A program made the translations under genes and the position numbers. From Nitrososphaerales archaeon (GTDB lineage Archaea; Thermoproteota; Nitrososphaeria; Nitrososphaerales; CADDZS01), in contig JASHNZ010000022.1 of NCBI GenBank assembly GCA_030041355.1, positions 1-64,000 of the forward strand: a stretch of 64,000 bases of DNA, in the 5' to 3' direction. The notes below the pieces were generated by a model. The model searched no databases. It saw nothing but the letters and a program-made list of their open reading frames with translations, and was not told the origin of the DNA. Below are positions 33,608-42,251 of the stretch, piece by piece. Position 1 is the stretch's first letter, and every line of letters starts with the position of its first letter.

Positions 33608-34342
33608 GTGAAGGAGTGCTTAAGAAGGTTGAGTAGCAGAGCCGAGCAGATAACAAGCGAAGTAAAGAGACTAGTCCTAAAGTGCAGGAAACTAGAAGCG
33701 GATCTTGCACAATCGGTGCCCAAGAAAGTTCTCGATGAAACTGTTGCCAAGATGCAGCAGAAGATCGATACTTTGAATGTTGAATTGAAACATACAAAGT
33801 CCGATCTAGAGACAATCACAGCGATAAACGACCGTATGGACACTTTTGGGAAGCTTTTGGCAGAACAGGGAAGTCAGATATCATCTCAAAACGAAGTTGT
33901 GAGATCAGTCTCTACGAGACTGGATACTATGGTCCCTACCTCAGTCTACGAACAGGCGACGATCAAGATCCATGAGCTTGAACAAGCTTTTGAGACAAAG
34001 AACGGAGAGTACGGGGCCCTTCTAAGCGAGAAAGCAGAGCTAGAGCAGCAAATATCCCACATGGTGCCTCAAGAACAGTTCCTCACAGCACAAAACGAGA
34101 TTGCGAACTCGATTCCAAAGACAAAATACGAGGAAGATATTCAGCGCATCCGCGCTGAAACTGTCCCCAAGGAACAATACACTCACATCGAATCTAGGAT
34201 AAACGAGCTAGAGAACGAGTTAGCAAATTCTATTCCAAAGACAGAGTTTGATGAACTCTCTCAAACCATTGTATCGCTAACGAAGAGCGCGCCAGTGATC
34301 GAAGGCGAGTTTCCAACAGCAACAGCAGTTGCAGCGAATTAA
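33608..34342 (+). CDS. VP[KR]-repeat coiled-coil protein
   Basis: A 244-residue, almost wholly helical protein starting at GTG. It carries six proline-hinge repeats of the form [SMT][VI]P-x-x-x-[YFL]: SVPKKVL, MVPTSVY, MVPQEQF, SIPKTKY, TVPKEQY, SIPKTEF. Where tightly spaced, hinges lie about 16 or 24 residues apart, that is, two or three heptads plus two. The same repeat ends the MIT-like protein upstream, so the two may form a mixed coiled coil. I know no function for the family. A terminator-like hairpin follows. Confidence 0.6.
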   Translation: MKECLRRLSSRAEQITSEVKRLVLKCRKLEADLAQSVPKKVLDETVAKMQQKIDTLNVELKHTKSDLETITAINDRMDTFGKLLAEQGSQISSQNEVVRSVSTRLDTMVPTSVYEQATIKIHELEQAFETKNGEYGALLSEKAELEQQISHMVPQEQFLTAQNEIANSIPKTKYEEDIQRIRAETVPKEQYTHIESRINELENELANSIPKTEFDELSQTIVSLTKSAPVIEGEFPTATAVAAN

Positions 34343-34360
34343 GGCTACCATAAGTCCAAA

Positions 34361-34394
34361 GGAAGAGGATTCAGTCCTCCTCCATCTCTTTTTT
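34361..34394 (+). terminator. Hairpin plus T-tract after coiled-coil gene
   Basis: GGAAGAGGA and TCCTCCTCC form a nine-base stem with one mismatch around TTCAG, followed by CTCTTTTTTC. It lies 18 bases after the stop at 34342 and probably ends the 30.3-34.3 kb transcript. Confidence 0.6.
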
Positions 34395-34584
34395 CACGCG
34401 AACTTTGAGAGGAATTTTTAGCCATTGGGAATACTACAGTTTTCAGTCTTCTTGTATATCGGTTGTTGCTAGGGCACGAGTCTGCCTGATCAGAACTTAG
34501 CATTTCTTGCCATTAACGTAACTCAAGAAATTCGCGAACCTGAACAATGGAGAATTTCATCTAATACAAGTAAATGTATGTCAA

Positions 34585-34887
34585 GTGCAGTTAGTCTTTT
34601 TGCATAGAGATAAGTCTGTTAAGTTGCACCTACGTCCCGAAGCCAGATTTCTTACCGAACCACCCGCTGATTACAACGAGAGCTTGAGAACGATGTCAAT
34701 GACTTCACTGATCAATGAAATGCATACATTGAGAGAAGTTTTCGACGAGACAAATTATGACTTACTGGGTTCATCTGCCAATCAGAACTCTCGAAAGATG
34801 CATGAACAAAAAGAAGTGTCGGCAGAAAAGCTTCTCGCAGTTGAACTCGAAATCGGCCGCAGAGTAAGAGCTCCAAAGAAGCAGTAA
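34585..34887 (+). CDS. Hypothetical protein (100 aa)
   Basis: The frame starts at GTG 34585 and ends two bases before the next gene. The N-terminal 35 residues are strand-like; the rest is helical with many charges (SLINEMHTLREVFDETNYDL) and a basic RRVRAPKKQ end. No family recognised. Its tight spacing to 34890 supports co-transcription. Confidence 0.45.
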   Translation: MQLVFLHRDKSVKLHLRPEARFLTEPPADYNESLRTMSMTSLINEMHTLREVFDETNYDLLGSSANQNSRKMHEQKEVSAEKLLAVELEIGRRVRAPKKQ

Positions 34888-34889
34888 AG

Positions 34890-35129
34890 ATGGAGAAGAT
34901 ACTGTTGATTATTGAGGCACCAAAAAAATCTGAAAACGCAAAGGAGATTGTAGGAACGTTTCTAAAACTACGTTCGGAAGCTACAAAGCAAGTCGCAGGG
35001 CATAAGGTGGAGACAGGGTGCGCGATCTGTTCCGTCTACGAGGCTCTAGGGAAGAGAGGCTGGCTCAAGGACAAGAGCGAAACCGACTACAAGAACCACT
35101 TGCTGGCTAGGCATGGCCTAGAAGCCTAA
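34890..35129 (+). CDS. Small zinc-finger-like protein (79 aa)
   Basis: Residues about 42-75 contain C-x2-C and H-x4-H (GCAICSVYEALG, then NHLLARHG), a spacing close to C2H2 zinc fingers. The N-terminal half reads MEKILLIIEAPKKSENAKEI, a strand and helix. It starts two bases after the preceding gene stop. A nucleic-acid-binding role is plausible; I cannot name a family. Confidence 0.55.
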   Translation: MEKILLIIEAPKKSENAKEIVGTFLKLRSEATKQVAGHKVETGCAICSVYEALGKRGWLKDKSETDYKNHLLARHGLEA

Positions 35130-35153
35130 CAAGGCTAGAACTTTTTCTGAGTC

Positions 35154-35498
35154 TTAGCGCTCTATCAATTTGTCCATCTTGACATTAGGGTGCTTCGGAC
35201 TGAACACATGATAGTGTGCTCTAAATCCAAGCAGGATGTAAACTGACCCGATCACAAGCATAGTTGCACCAAGATGCGTAGCTATCGAAGAAACATCCAC
35301 GGAAAAAGTTAGGACCTCTTCGAGCAGAAGTATGACGACAGCGGCCTCTATCAAATAGGCACCTGCTACCAGAAACCTCCAAGTTTTTTCTAGTTCTCCT
35401 GTTCGCATTTGCATAAGAATTCGAGAAGCGTAATACGCCATCCCAAGAACTGTAAAGACCGCAACTACTCCTAGCGCAATGTAAGAATAATCAACCAT
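35154..35498 (-). CDS. Four-helix membrane protein (114 aa)
   Basis: Three or four hydrophobic segments (about residues 5-25, 41-62, 68-92) and a charged tail HPNVKMDKLIER. The topology resembles the 136-residue protein at 42653. I know no function. It is convergent with 34890-35129. Confidence 0.5.
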   Translation of the reverse strand: MVDYSYIALGVVAVFTVLGMAYYASRILMQMRTGELEKTWRFLVAGAYLIEAAVVILLLEEVLTFSVDVSSIATHLGATMLVIGSVYILLGFRAHYHVFSPKHPNVKMDKLIER

Positions 35499-35635
35499 TT
35501 CTCCGCTATCAGATCTCGCTATACTTCTAGGACAGTCGAGACGACCTTAAGCCTTTTTGAAGGTCAAGTACAGATTTCAAATCTGATGTGTCAAATCCGA
35601 TTTGCTCTTATTCACTTCGCGTCCTCGATATAGCC

Positions 35636-35956
35636 ATGAGCAAGAAAGAAATGTTGGACGACTATGAGCTCATGCAATGCATTGATGCTGGGCTCAACAA
35701 GTTCGGACCCGGAATAAAGTACACGGTGTACTGGAGAATGGTGGTTTTGAATCAGTCTCCAAGTGAAGGTATCATAGCAAACCCTGAAGGTTTCGTTGCA
35801 GCACTCAAGAGCATCTTTGGAAAGAGTGCCAAACAGATCGAACAGGCTATAACCGATGAGATAAAGTCTCAAGTTGGCGAGAATTACTCTGATTCATTGC
35901 CAGAGCTCGTGAGTCAAGTAAGAAGGGAAAGGCTGCTCGTTCAATCGGTGCGCTAA
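35636..35956 (+). CDS. Small conserved alpha-helical protein, possible NitrOD5-like output domain
   Basis: I choose the ATG at 35636 (MSKKEMLDDYEL) rather than the upstream ATG at 35588, because the earlier 16 residues look unlike the rest. The protein has about 106 residues: GLNKFGPGIKYTVYWRMV, then GIIANPEGFVAALKSIFGKSAKQIEQAI. The order of FGP, YW and a GF-x-AL-x-x-IFG-x-x-A-x-x-IE helix resembles the small output domain named NitrOD5 in Nitrosopumilus relatives, from memory only. It would act as a soluble sensor-output or regulatory protein. Confidence 0.5.
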   Translation: MSKKEMLDDYELMQCIDAGLNKFGPGIKYTVYWRMVVLNQSPSEGIIANPEGFVAALKSIFGKSAKQIEQAITDEIKSQVGENYSDSLPELVSQVRRERLLVQSVR

Positions 35957-36025
35957 AAGCAGAACTTTGCTCGTAATACAACTAATCAAAAAATATCTCT
36001 CCCTGGACAAGGATACTTGGTTTAG

Positions 36026-36060
36026 ACTCCTGCCAATTGCCATCGGAAGGGAGCAGGAGT
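36026..36060. repeat. Inverted repeat between convergent genes
   Basis: ACTCCTGC and GCAGGAGT form a perfect eight-base stem separated by 19 bases. No T-tract follows on either strand, so it is not a typical terminator. Confidence 0.3.
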
Positions 36061-36112
36061 ATGTTTGCGCGTTGGTATCTCTATTCGTGAACGCAGGCCA
36101 CTTCGCTTTCGG

Positions 36113-36382
36113 TCAGTTGAAATAAAGTGGGTTTGATAGCTTGCTCACGGCTCGTCTCGCAGGAGGTATGCCTAATCTGGCACTGGCTAGCCTGTTTGTC
36201 GCGATTGATCTGCACTTTTCAGAGCAATATTTTCTTCGCAATAGAGCTGCCTCGCTGAAAAGACCGTTCAGAGGTTTGCCACAGAATTCGCAGTATCGGA
36301 GATCGTCCTCCTTCTTTCCGATTCTTGCTCCCTTTGAACGCTTGTCATATTGCATTTGAGACGCCATACGAATCCGCTTCAT
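36113..36382 (-). CDS. Zinc-ribbon protein (89 aa)
   Basis: A basic protein with a CEFCGKPL...RRKYCSEKC treble-clef zinc-binding motif (four cysteines at about residues 31-57) and Arg/Lys-rich flanks. Such small ribbons bind nucleic acids or act in ribosome-linked roles. It starts two bases after the stop of the winged-helix gene 36385-36711, so the two form an operon. Confidence 0.65.
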   Translation of the reverse strand: MKRIRMASQMQYDKRSKGARIGKKEDDLRYCEFCGKPLNGLFSEAALLRRKYCSEKCRSIATNRLASARLGIPPARRAVSKLSNPLYFN

Positions 36383-36384
36383 GT

Positions 36385-36711
36385 TTATGCGATCTTGACG
36401 AAATACTCTCTAACTAACATGAATTGATTGAGGAGTTCGAATCCTCGATTCGAAAGATGGAGTGAAGATCTTCCCTCCACGACTGACTCTTCCACCAGAC
36501 CTTGGCTCTTGAGATTCTCAAGAAATCCTCTCATTACAACCCAGGAAAGGTTCGCCTTGTACATCACATGGGTGGGTTTCTCAGCTCCGGATCCTATTGC
36601 ACGCAGGATGTCCAGATACATCTCCATCTTGGAGCGTCTGTCTTTCTCAGATGACATTCTCTGTCCATTGAGATTTCGGAACGGCTGTTCGCTTGATTCG
36701 GAATTTAGCAT
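36385..36711 (-). CDS. Winged-helix DNA-binding protein (108 aa)
   Basis: A complete small regulator: SKMEMYLDILRAIGSG as helix 1, then PTHVMYKANLSWVVM, the recognition helix region, and a wing with GRSSLHLSNRGFELL. This form is frequent in thaumarchaeal genomes. It is a paralog of the partial gene at the left window edge. A TATA box lies at 36757-36771, identical over 15 bases to that of the pilin-like gene at 7652. Co-transcribed with the zinc-ribbon gene. Confidence 0.75.
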   Translation of the reverse strand: MLNSESSEQPFRNLNGQRMSSEKDRRSKMEMYLDILRAIGSGAEKPTHVMYKANLSWVVMRGFLENLKSQGLVEESVVEGRSSLHLSNRGFELLNQFMLVREYFVKIA

Positions 36712-36756
36712 TGTTATTTCAGATCACTGCTGTTGATTCTGACTCGACAAAAGTGG

Positions 36757-36771
36757 AAAATATATAGCTGC
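36757..36771 (-). promoter_or_regulatory. TATA-box promoter of winged-helix gene
   Basis: On the - strand GCAGCTATATATTTT lies 46 bases before the ATG at 36711. The rest of the 36712-37139 gap shows no gene. Confidence 0.5.
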
Positions 36772-37139
36772 TTTTGCAGTACATGAGATTGGCCGCAAAG
36801 CAAAAAAGATCACATCTCTTCATCAATCCTCCAGACAAAAAAGTCCTAAAATTGCCTTGCGACTCCGCAAGGAATACCGAATTATCGATCCCATGTTTTA
36901 ACTGGAAGCACATATCTTTTACCGAAGTGCCGTAGATTCCTTAAAGTCTATATTGGTAATTAGGGCAGTGCTCTAAAGCGTTTTTTGGGCAGATCTTAAT
37001 TACTTCCTACTTCGCGGTTCGCATACATTATGTTTTTACGATCTTGCATAAAGCTGCAGAATCATATTCGAAAACGGCAAGAAGCGATAACTATCGTGAA
37101 GACGCTTTCTATTTTCGTGGATAAAGAGGACTGATTGTT

Positions 37140-37802
37140 TTGAAAAGAACAATTTCGGTACTTGCGACAATATCATTCGCCATCCTGTTCCTCGCGAGTC
37201 CGCTCTATGCATCGGCTCGAGGACCAGGTCCAAGCAACAATAGCTATCAGGGGACGCAGACTGGTTGGACAGTTAGCTGGACCATCGTAACTGGACCGGC
37301 TAATGTTTCCGCAGCACTTGGGGGCCCACTTCAGCTCCAAGGAATGCTGTCGAAGGGTATCTGTGTGCTGACAGGAATGATCCCTGGACAGGATGCAGGA
37401 ATGTCCGGCGAGTGTAGTGTCCTAGGAATTGTGAATGCGGTCGGTTACGGAGCTTCGGTATGCCAAGACTCATTCGCTCTCGGCGCCTCGCCAGAGCTTC
37501 CAGTCGCATGGATGGCAATGCCTCCCCAATACAGTGAACTGCCATTGTTCTATGGAATAACAACAGTGAATGGACAAGTGGTCCAAGATTTCCGGGTATC
37601 TTCGAGCAATCTTTTGCAACCACAGGGGTTCAACACCGGAGTCTGCTCCAGTTTCCTCTTCGAGGGATACTCGGCAGATTTGTTCGTCCCCGCTGCAGCA
37701 GGCCACTACGACTTCACAGGGACACCTGGAGCCTATGGAACATTACTACACTACACGGCGAATGTGAGTCCCATCTATTCCTTCGGACAAAACGGCAACT
37801 AG
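37140..37802 (+). CDS. Secreted protein of unknown function (220 aa)
   Basis: The N-terminus KRTISVLATISFAILFLASPLYASA is a Sec signal peptide with likely cleavage after YASA. The mature part is beta-rich with a few cysteines (GICVLTG, GECSVLG, VCQDSF, GVCSSF) that could pair outside the cell. No domain recognised. Start TTG at 37140, judged by the signal peptide. A CTCTTTTTTC run shortly after the stop may end the transcript. Confidence 0.6.
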   Translation: MKRTISVLATISFAILFLASPLYASARGPGPSNNSYQGTQTGWTVSWTIVTGPANVSAALGGPLQLQGMLSKGICVLTGMIPGQDAGMSGECSVLGIVNAVGYGASVCQDSFALGASPELPVAWMAMPPQYSELPLFYGITTVNGQVVQDFRVSSSNLLQPQGFNTGVCSSFLFEGYSADLFVPAAAGHYDFTGTPGAYGTLLHYTANVSPIYSFGQNGN

Positions 37803-38022
37803 GGCCGTTCCCGTCCTCTTTTTTCTTGGAAAGTTGTGCACCTGCGAAAACCTTCATCTTGAATCATTCCGCTATTGGAAGAGTTTCCAGCGCTCGAATT
37901 GTCTTGGGCTTCCAATTTGCAGGCAATAGTGCCACAAATTTGATAATACGAAATCGAAATACATAGTCCGCGTCCACAACTACTATTAAAAAATAAAGTA
38001 ATCTCTTTTCGGAAATCTATTC

Positions 38023-39615
38023 TTGATAACTAGGTTAACCAGAAATGACTCTCGCATCAAGAGGGCTGGAATCTTCATATGCTTGGCACTCTTTGCAGCT
38101 TCCTTTATGATAGGCATTCCTTCAATATTTTCTACCCTCCCCGTTTCTAATGCGACCAGCGCCGGTCAGCTTTCGATCTCGGTCGCGCCTTCGCTTCTAT
38201 TGGCAAACTCGAGCTTCAACGCCGAAATGTCCGTACAACTCTTGAATGTCAACACTGGTACCCCGATAGACGCGGGTGCAGCGGTCCAAGTAATTGTTAC
38301 ATCTAACGATTCTGCAGTTGCATCGGCGCCGGCAACTACACTCTACATTCCAGCCGGAAGGTCGTATGCTACTGAAAATCTCACTGCTGGAGGAACTGCG
38401 GGAACCGCATTGATCAAAGCGTCTGCCCAGGGATATTTGTCGGATACTTTTATCGCTGTTGCAAGTGATGCGGCTCCAACTCCCAACAATTTTACAACTA
38501 CTCTGACACCCTATTTTGCCCCTGGCGCTATATTATCGGACAACAGCACCTATCCCGGAATGGTAGTGGGAGAGCTACAAGCGACTAACTCAAATGGGAC
38601 GGTCTATCCTGAGATCGCACAAAGCAACATAACGGTTTGGTCTAGGTCTTCGGATAATTCTACGATGCAGGTCAGCACCGCACCCTACATTATTACAACT
38701 GGCAACGTGTACGCCACCTTTAATCTCACTTCAACATATTTCCCAGGCGGTGCAAACATAACGCTCCAAGCAAATGGCTTGAACCCTGTCACTACCGGAT
38801 TCACCTCATACTCCAGCGGAATCAGTCCTCCAACTCAGCCTACTCCATACTTCCTAGTTCAGAACACAATAATCCCCTCGCAAGTGCTACCTGGTGGACC
38901 CTTTACAATCCAAGTTTTCGCGAAAACTGTGAACGCCCCGATTTCTGCCGGAGGAGCGAACTTAACCTGGTCCAGTCATGAAGCTAATCTAACGGGTTCT
39001 GACTCTAACTTGAATGCTTCAGGATACGGCTTCGCTACTTTTGTAGCGGCAAAGCAAAGCGGATTGGAAAATATTCAAGTATCAATCAAAGAGGACGGTA
39101 TTACGCCATATCTTGACAACATTTCAGTCGACGCATATTTCAATAATATGACCGCAACGATTACAAATCAACATCCTTCGATAGTCACAAACTTCCCTAC
39201 TACAATCACGATTCATGCGACTTTCAACAACACTGGACTCGCCAATGCCACCATAACTTGGCTAACAAGTAGTGGCGCGCTCACCAGTCCGCCTTCATTA
39301 ACAAACAAAACAGGCTATGCGATAGTCACATACACCTCCGGGTCTGAGGCCGGTAACTTTTCTGTTCAGGCAACTCTGTCAAAGCCCGGGTTTGCGAACG
39401 CGACAGAGAAAGTGTATATTTCTGTAGTGAAACCAGCACCGGTACAAAAGGTACAAAACCCGTCTTCAAACCCGCTTTACATGAAAGTCGGGAATTTAAT
39501 TCCTCTCTGGGCACTTATACCAGTAGTAGCAGGCGGAGCTGGTGCAGGCTTTTTCGTGTACAAGAGATTCCGCGGTGGCGGAGATTACTACGGTGACGAC
39601 GGCGACGAAGAGTAA
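38023..39615 (+). CDS. Cell-surface protein with Ig-like repeats and C-terminal anchor
   Basis: A 530-residue protein. A signal segment lies at about residues 15-40, after basic residues. Four or so Ig-like domains of about 100 residues follow, with SISVAPSLLLANSSF, FLVQNTIIPSQVLPGGPF and SIVTNFPTTITIHATF as domain starts and many N-x-S/T sites. The end is a stalk and a membrane helix (IPLWALIPVVAGGAGAGFFVY, about 493-513) with an acidic tail rich in Asp/Glu/Gly/Tyr. It resembles archaeal S-layer-associated proteins. Start TTG at 38023. Confidence 0.7.
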   Translation: MITRLTRNDSRIKRAGIFICLALFAASFMIGIPSIFSTLPVSNATSAGQLSISVAPSLLLANSSFNAEMSVQLLNVNTGTPIDAGAAVQVIVTSNDSAVASAPATTLYIPAGRSYATENLTAGGTAGTALIKASAQGYLSDTFIAVASDAAPTPNNFTTTLTPYFAPGAILSDNSTYPGMVVGELQATNSNGTVYPEIAQSNITVWSRSSDNSTMQVSTAPYIITTGNVYATFNLTSTYFPGGANITLQANGLNPVTTGFTSYSSGISPPTQPTPYFLVQNTIIPSQVLPGGPFTIQVFAKTVNAPISAGGANLTWSSHEANLTGSDSNLNASGYGFATFVAAKQSGLENIQVSIKEDGITPYLDNISVDAYFNNMTATITNQHPSIVTNFPTTITIHATFNNTGLANATITWLTSSGALTSPPSLTNKTGYAIVTYTSGSEAGNFSVQATLSKPGFANATEKVYISVVKPAPVQKVQNPSSNPLYMKVGNLIPLWALIPVVAGGAGAGFFVYKRFRGGGDYYGDDGDEE

Positions 39616-39798
39616 CCTGTGCTCAATTTAGTCCAGAACTCATAATTCTCGCGTTCGTCAATTACCTACACTTGGCAACAGGCTTCAGCTGCCCCTCGGC
39701 TCTTTCCTCATCGATCAAGATTGCATGGTTGCGATTTTGGTCGATCAAGGGGATCAGGTATTCTCTGAGAAAAACATATGCAAGAGTTTAGATAAGCG

Positions 39799-40293
39799 GT
39801 GCAGAAATTAAGACCAATTACTCCCGACGAGCACGGAAACATTAACATGCCGGAAACGCGAATTGAGCTAGATCAGCAAATGCTTGAGGAGATACACTCG
39901 CATGCAGTTTCGACCTATCCAGAAGAATGTTGTGGCTTGATGTTCGGCAATTCGACGGGCAATGGAGTATCAAAGAAAGTACTGAGACTGCGAAGAATGA
40001 AAAATACTTTCGAGCCCTCAGAGCGCTATCACAGGTACACGATCGAACCGAGGGAATTTCTGAAGGCAGAAAAACAAGCGGAAGAAAGTAGGGAAGAAAT
40101 TGTCGGAATATACCACTCCCATCCTAACGCTCCTGCCAAGCCCTCTGAATTTGATCGGGAGCACGCATGGCCAACGCTCTCGTATGTTGTTGTTGAGGTG
40201 AGAGGGAGCAAAGTAATTGAAACAAAAAGTTGGATTTTGAAAGATGATCGAACCGAGTTTTTTCCTGAGAAGTTGCAAATTTTGGTAAAGTGA
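39799..40293 (+). CDS. JAMM/MPN metallopeptidase
   Basis: A 164-residue JAB1/MPN domain protein. The JAMM zinc site is complete: Glu42/43 in YPEECCGLM, then His106-Ser-His108-Pro with Ser116 and Asp119 in PSEFD. Such enzymes cut isopeptide or peptide bonds after the Gly-Gly of ubiquitin-like proteins, or release cysteine from sulfur carriers (Mec+). The gene lies 10 bases before the MoaD-MoeB-rhodanese fusion, so that protein is the obvious substrate or partner. The frame starts at GTG 39799; ATG at 39847 is an alternative that keeps the whole domain. Confidence 0.9.
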   Translation: MQKLRPITPDEHGNINMPETRIELDQQMLEEIHSHAVSTYPEECCGLMFGNSTGNGVSKKVLRLRRMKNTFEPSERYHRYTIEPREFLKAEKQAEESREEIVGIYHSHPNAPAKPSEFDREHAWPTLSYVVVEVRGSKVIETKSWILKDDRTEFFPEKLQILVK

Positions 40294-40303
40294 TTAGTAG
40301 TAC

Positions 40304-41761
40304 ATGGTCAGAGTCCTGATTCCAACCGCACTGAGACATTACGCCGAAGGAAATAAATCAGAGGTAGAGGTCGCCGGGAATACTGTTTCGGAGGCGCTTT
40401 CAAACCTTCTGTCGATCAATCCGAAGCTTGCAAGGCATATCTTAGACGAACAAGGGAACCTGCGCAACTTTGTCAACATTCTTCTGAACGACGAGGGCGT
40501 AAGATACGGGGGTGGACAGAATGCAAAGGTCTCAACTGGTGACACGCTTTGGATCGTGCCTGCCATCGCAGGAGGATTAGAAACCGTTGAGCAACCAGAA
40601 AAGAGTGAGGATCTCCCGCTCGAAGCTAGGCCTGTGAGAATCTCTCCGAGGGAATACAGACGGTACGGAAGGCATCTCATAATCCCTGAAGTAGGACTGG
40701 AAGGGCAGAGGCGGCTCAAAGCTGCTCGCGTGCTGGTCATTGGCACTGGAGGGCTGGGGTCTCCCTGTTCTTTGTACCTGGCCGCTGCAGGCGTAGGGAC
40801 ATTAGGGCTTGTTGACTTTGACACAATTGACGAGACAAACCTCCACAGACAGATCCTTTACACAGACAAGGAGATCGGACAATCAAAGGTCAGAACTGCC
40901 ATGCAAAGATTGCATGAAACAAATCCGAACACGATCATCAGGACCTATGAGGAATCATTGACCAGCGAAAACGCAATAGAGATCTTCAAAGGTTACGATA
41001 TTATTGTGGACGGTACCGACAATTTCCCAACCCGTTATCTTACAAATGATGCTTGCGTAAAACTGGGCAAGCCAAACGTTTATGCAAGCATATTTCGCTT
41101 CGAGGGGCAAGCTACGGTGTTTGATGCGAAGCTTGGTCCCTGCTATCGGTGTCTTTATCCAAAACCACCGCCACCCGGACTAGTTCCTTCATGCGCAGAA
41201 GGAGGAGTACTCGGAGTCCTTCCTGGACTCGTGGGGTTGATCCAAGCCACAGAAACTGTCAAGCTAATTTTGAACAAAGGAGAACCGTTGATCGGGAGGC
41301 TTCTGGTTTACGACGCCTTGGGCATGACTTTTGAAGAGCTCAAAATAAGAAAGAACCCAAACTGTCCTATTTGCTCGAAAGATCCTTCAAGCATCAAGCT
41401 AATTGACTATCAACAGTTCTGCGGAATTGAAAGAACCCCTCAAGTGGCCGTAGTTACTCCCAAGGAACTGAACGCTGAAATTGAAAGTGGAAGGAGAGTT
41501 CGATTGATTGATGTCAGAGAACCGCATGAGTATGAAATTGCCCACATAGCTGGCTCTACGCTGATCCCATTGGGTCAACTTCCGGATCGAGTGAATGAAC
41601 TTGACACCGCAGATGAGCTCGTCATGTATTGTCATACCGGAGGAAGATCGGCGCGGGCGACTGACTTTCTCCGCGGTATTGGGTACGCAAAAGTTCGAAA
41701 CTTGGAAGGTGGAATTGATGCTTGGGCAGTTGAAGTAGATCCTACGATGAACCGATACTGA
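40304..41761 (+). CDS. MoaD-MoeB-rhodanese triple fusion (sulfur carrier / E1-like)
   Basis: A 485-residue protein of three domains. Residues 1-92 are a MoaD/ThiS ubiquitin-like fold ending in IVPAIAGGL, with Gly90-Gly91 internal rather than terminal. Residues about 112-365 are an E1-like MoeB/ThiF adenylyltransferase: VLVIGTGGLGSP, zinc ligands C280/C283 and C354/C357, and Cys297 in PSCAEGG. Residues about 378-485 are a rhodanese with active Cys443 in YCHTGGRSA. It would adenylate and thiolate a Gly-Gly terminus for molybdopterin, thiamine or tRNA sulfur, or for protein tagging. Since the MoaD unit is fused, it must be cut after Gly91 to work as a carrier; the adjacent JAMM enzyme is the likely cutter. 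Confidence 0.9.
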   Translation: MVRVLIPTALRHYAEGNKSEVEVAGNTVSEALSNLLSINPKLARHILDEQGNLRNFVNILLNDEGVRYGGGQNAKVSTGDTLWIVPAIAGGLETVEQPEKSEDLPLEARPVRISPREYRRYGRHLIIPEVGLEGQRRLKAARVLVIGTGGLGSPCSLYLAAAGVGTLGLVDFDTIDETNLHRQILYTDKEIGQSKVRTAMQRLHETNPNTIIRTYEESLTSENAIEIFKGYDIIVDGTDNFPTRYLTNDACVKLGKPNVYASIFRFEGQATVFDAKLGPCYRCLYPKPPPPGLVPSCAEGGVLGVLPGLVGLIQATETVKLILNKGEPLIGRLLVYDALGMTFEELKIRKNPNCPICSKDPSSIKLIDYQQFCGIERTPQVAVVTPKELNAEIESGRRVRLIDVREPHEYEIAHIAGSTLIPLGQLPDRVNELDTADELVMYCHTGGRSARATDFLRGIGYAKVRNLEGGIDAWAVEVDPTMNRY

Positions 41762-41847
41762 CAATCCAGCTCTTAGATGTACTTAGTTTTCTTCCTCAAT
41801 TCTCTATCTCTCACTCCAAAAAAACTATTAGTTTCCAATAGAGTCTT

Positions 41848-42231
41848 TCAATAGACCCTGGAACCGAGCACGGCATCAGAGCGATCGGGTTCTAGAAGTA
41901 CAATCGCCCCATCTTTATCCTCAACGCCTAAAACCAAGACTTCCGAGGTGAAATGCGCAATCTTTTTTGGAGGGAAATTCACTACTGCTACGATCTTTCT
42001 ACCAATGAGATCTTCTTTTGTGTAACGAACTGTGATTTGTGCGCTCGAATCCTTTTGACCTATTTCCTTGCCAAAGTCAATCTTGAGCAGATATGCGGGT
42101 TTTCTTGCCTCCGCAAAATCTTTGCACTCTATTATTTGCCCGATTCTCATATCGACTTTTCGAAAATCTGAATATGAAATTGTGGATGAACCTGGCAAGG
42201 ATTGCAGCTTAGAAGTTGGAATAGGCAACAA
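41848..42231 (-). CDS. csaA: CsaA-like tRNA-binding domain protein
   Basis: An EMAPII/OB-fold protein of 127 residues at most. The core runs FRKVDMRIGQIIECKDF, then KPAYLLKIDFG and VVNFPPKKIAHFTSEVLVLG, matching CsaA/MetRS C-terminal domains that bind tRNA, seen in CsaA as a dimeric chaperone-like protein. The frame begins at TTG 42231, but the family usually begins near ISYSDF, so the first 15 or so residues are doubtful. Confidence 0.85.
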   Translation of the reverse strand: MLPIPTSKLQSLPGSSTISYSDFRKVDMRIGQIIECKDFAEARKPAYLLKIDFGKEIGQKDSSAQITVRYTKEDLIGRKIVAVVNFPPKKIAHFTSEVLVLGVEDKDGAIVLLEPDRSDAVLGSRVY

Positions 42232-42251
42232 TTAAAGTTTCAATAAACGAA

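Noticed and set aside
36428-36460. GAGTTCGAATCCTC resembles a tRNA T-arm
   Set aside because: No acceptor stem, anticodon arm or CCA-side pairing can be found around it, and it lies inside the winged-helix coding region.
40339-40824. 161-codon frame on the - strand
   Set aside because: Antisense to the MoaD-MoeB region; Ser/Pro-rich composition without motifs.
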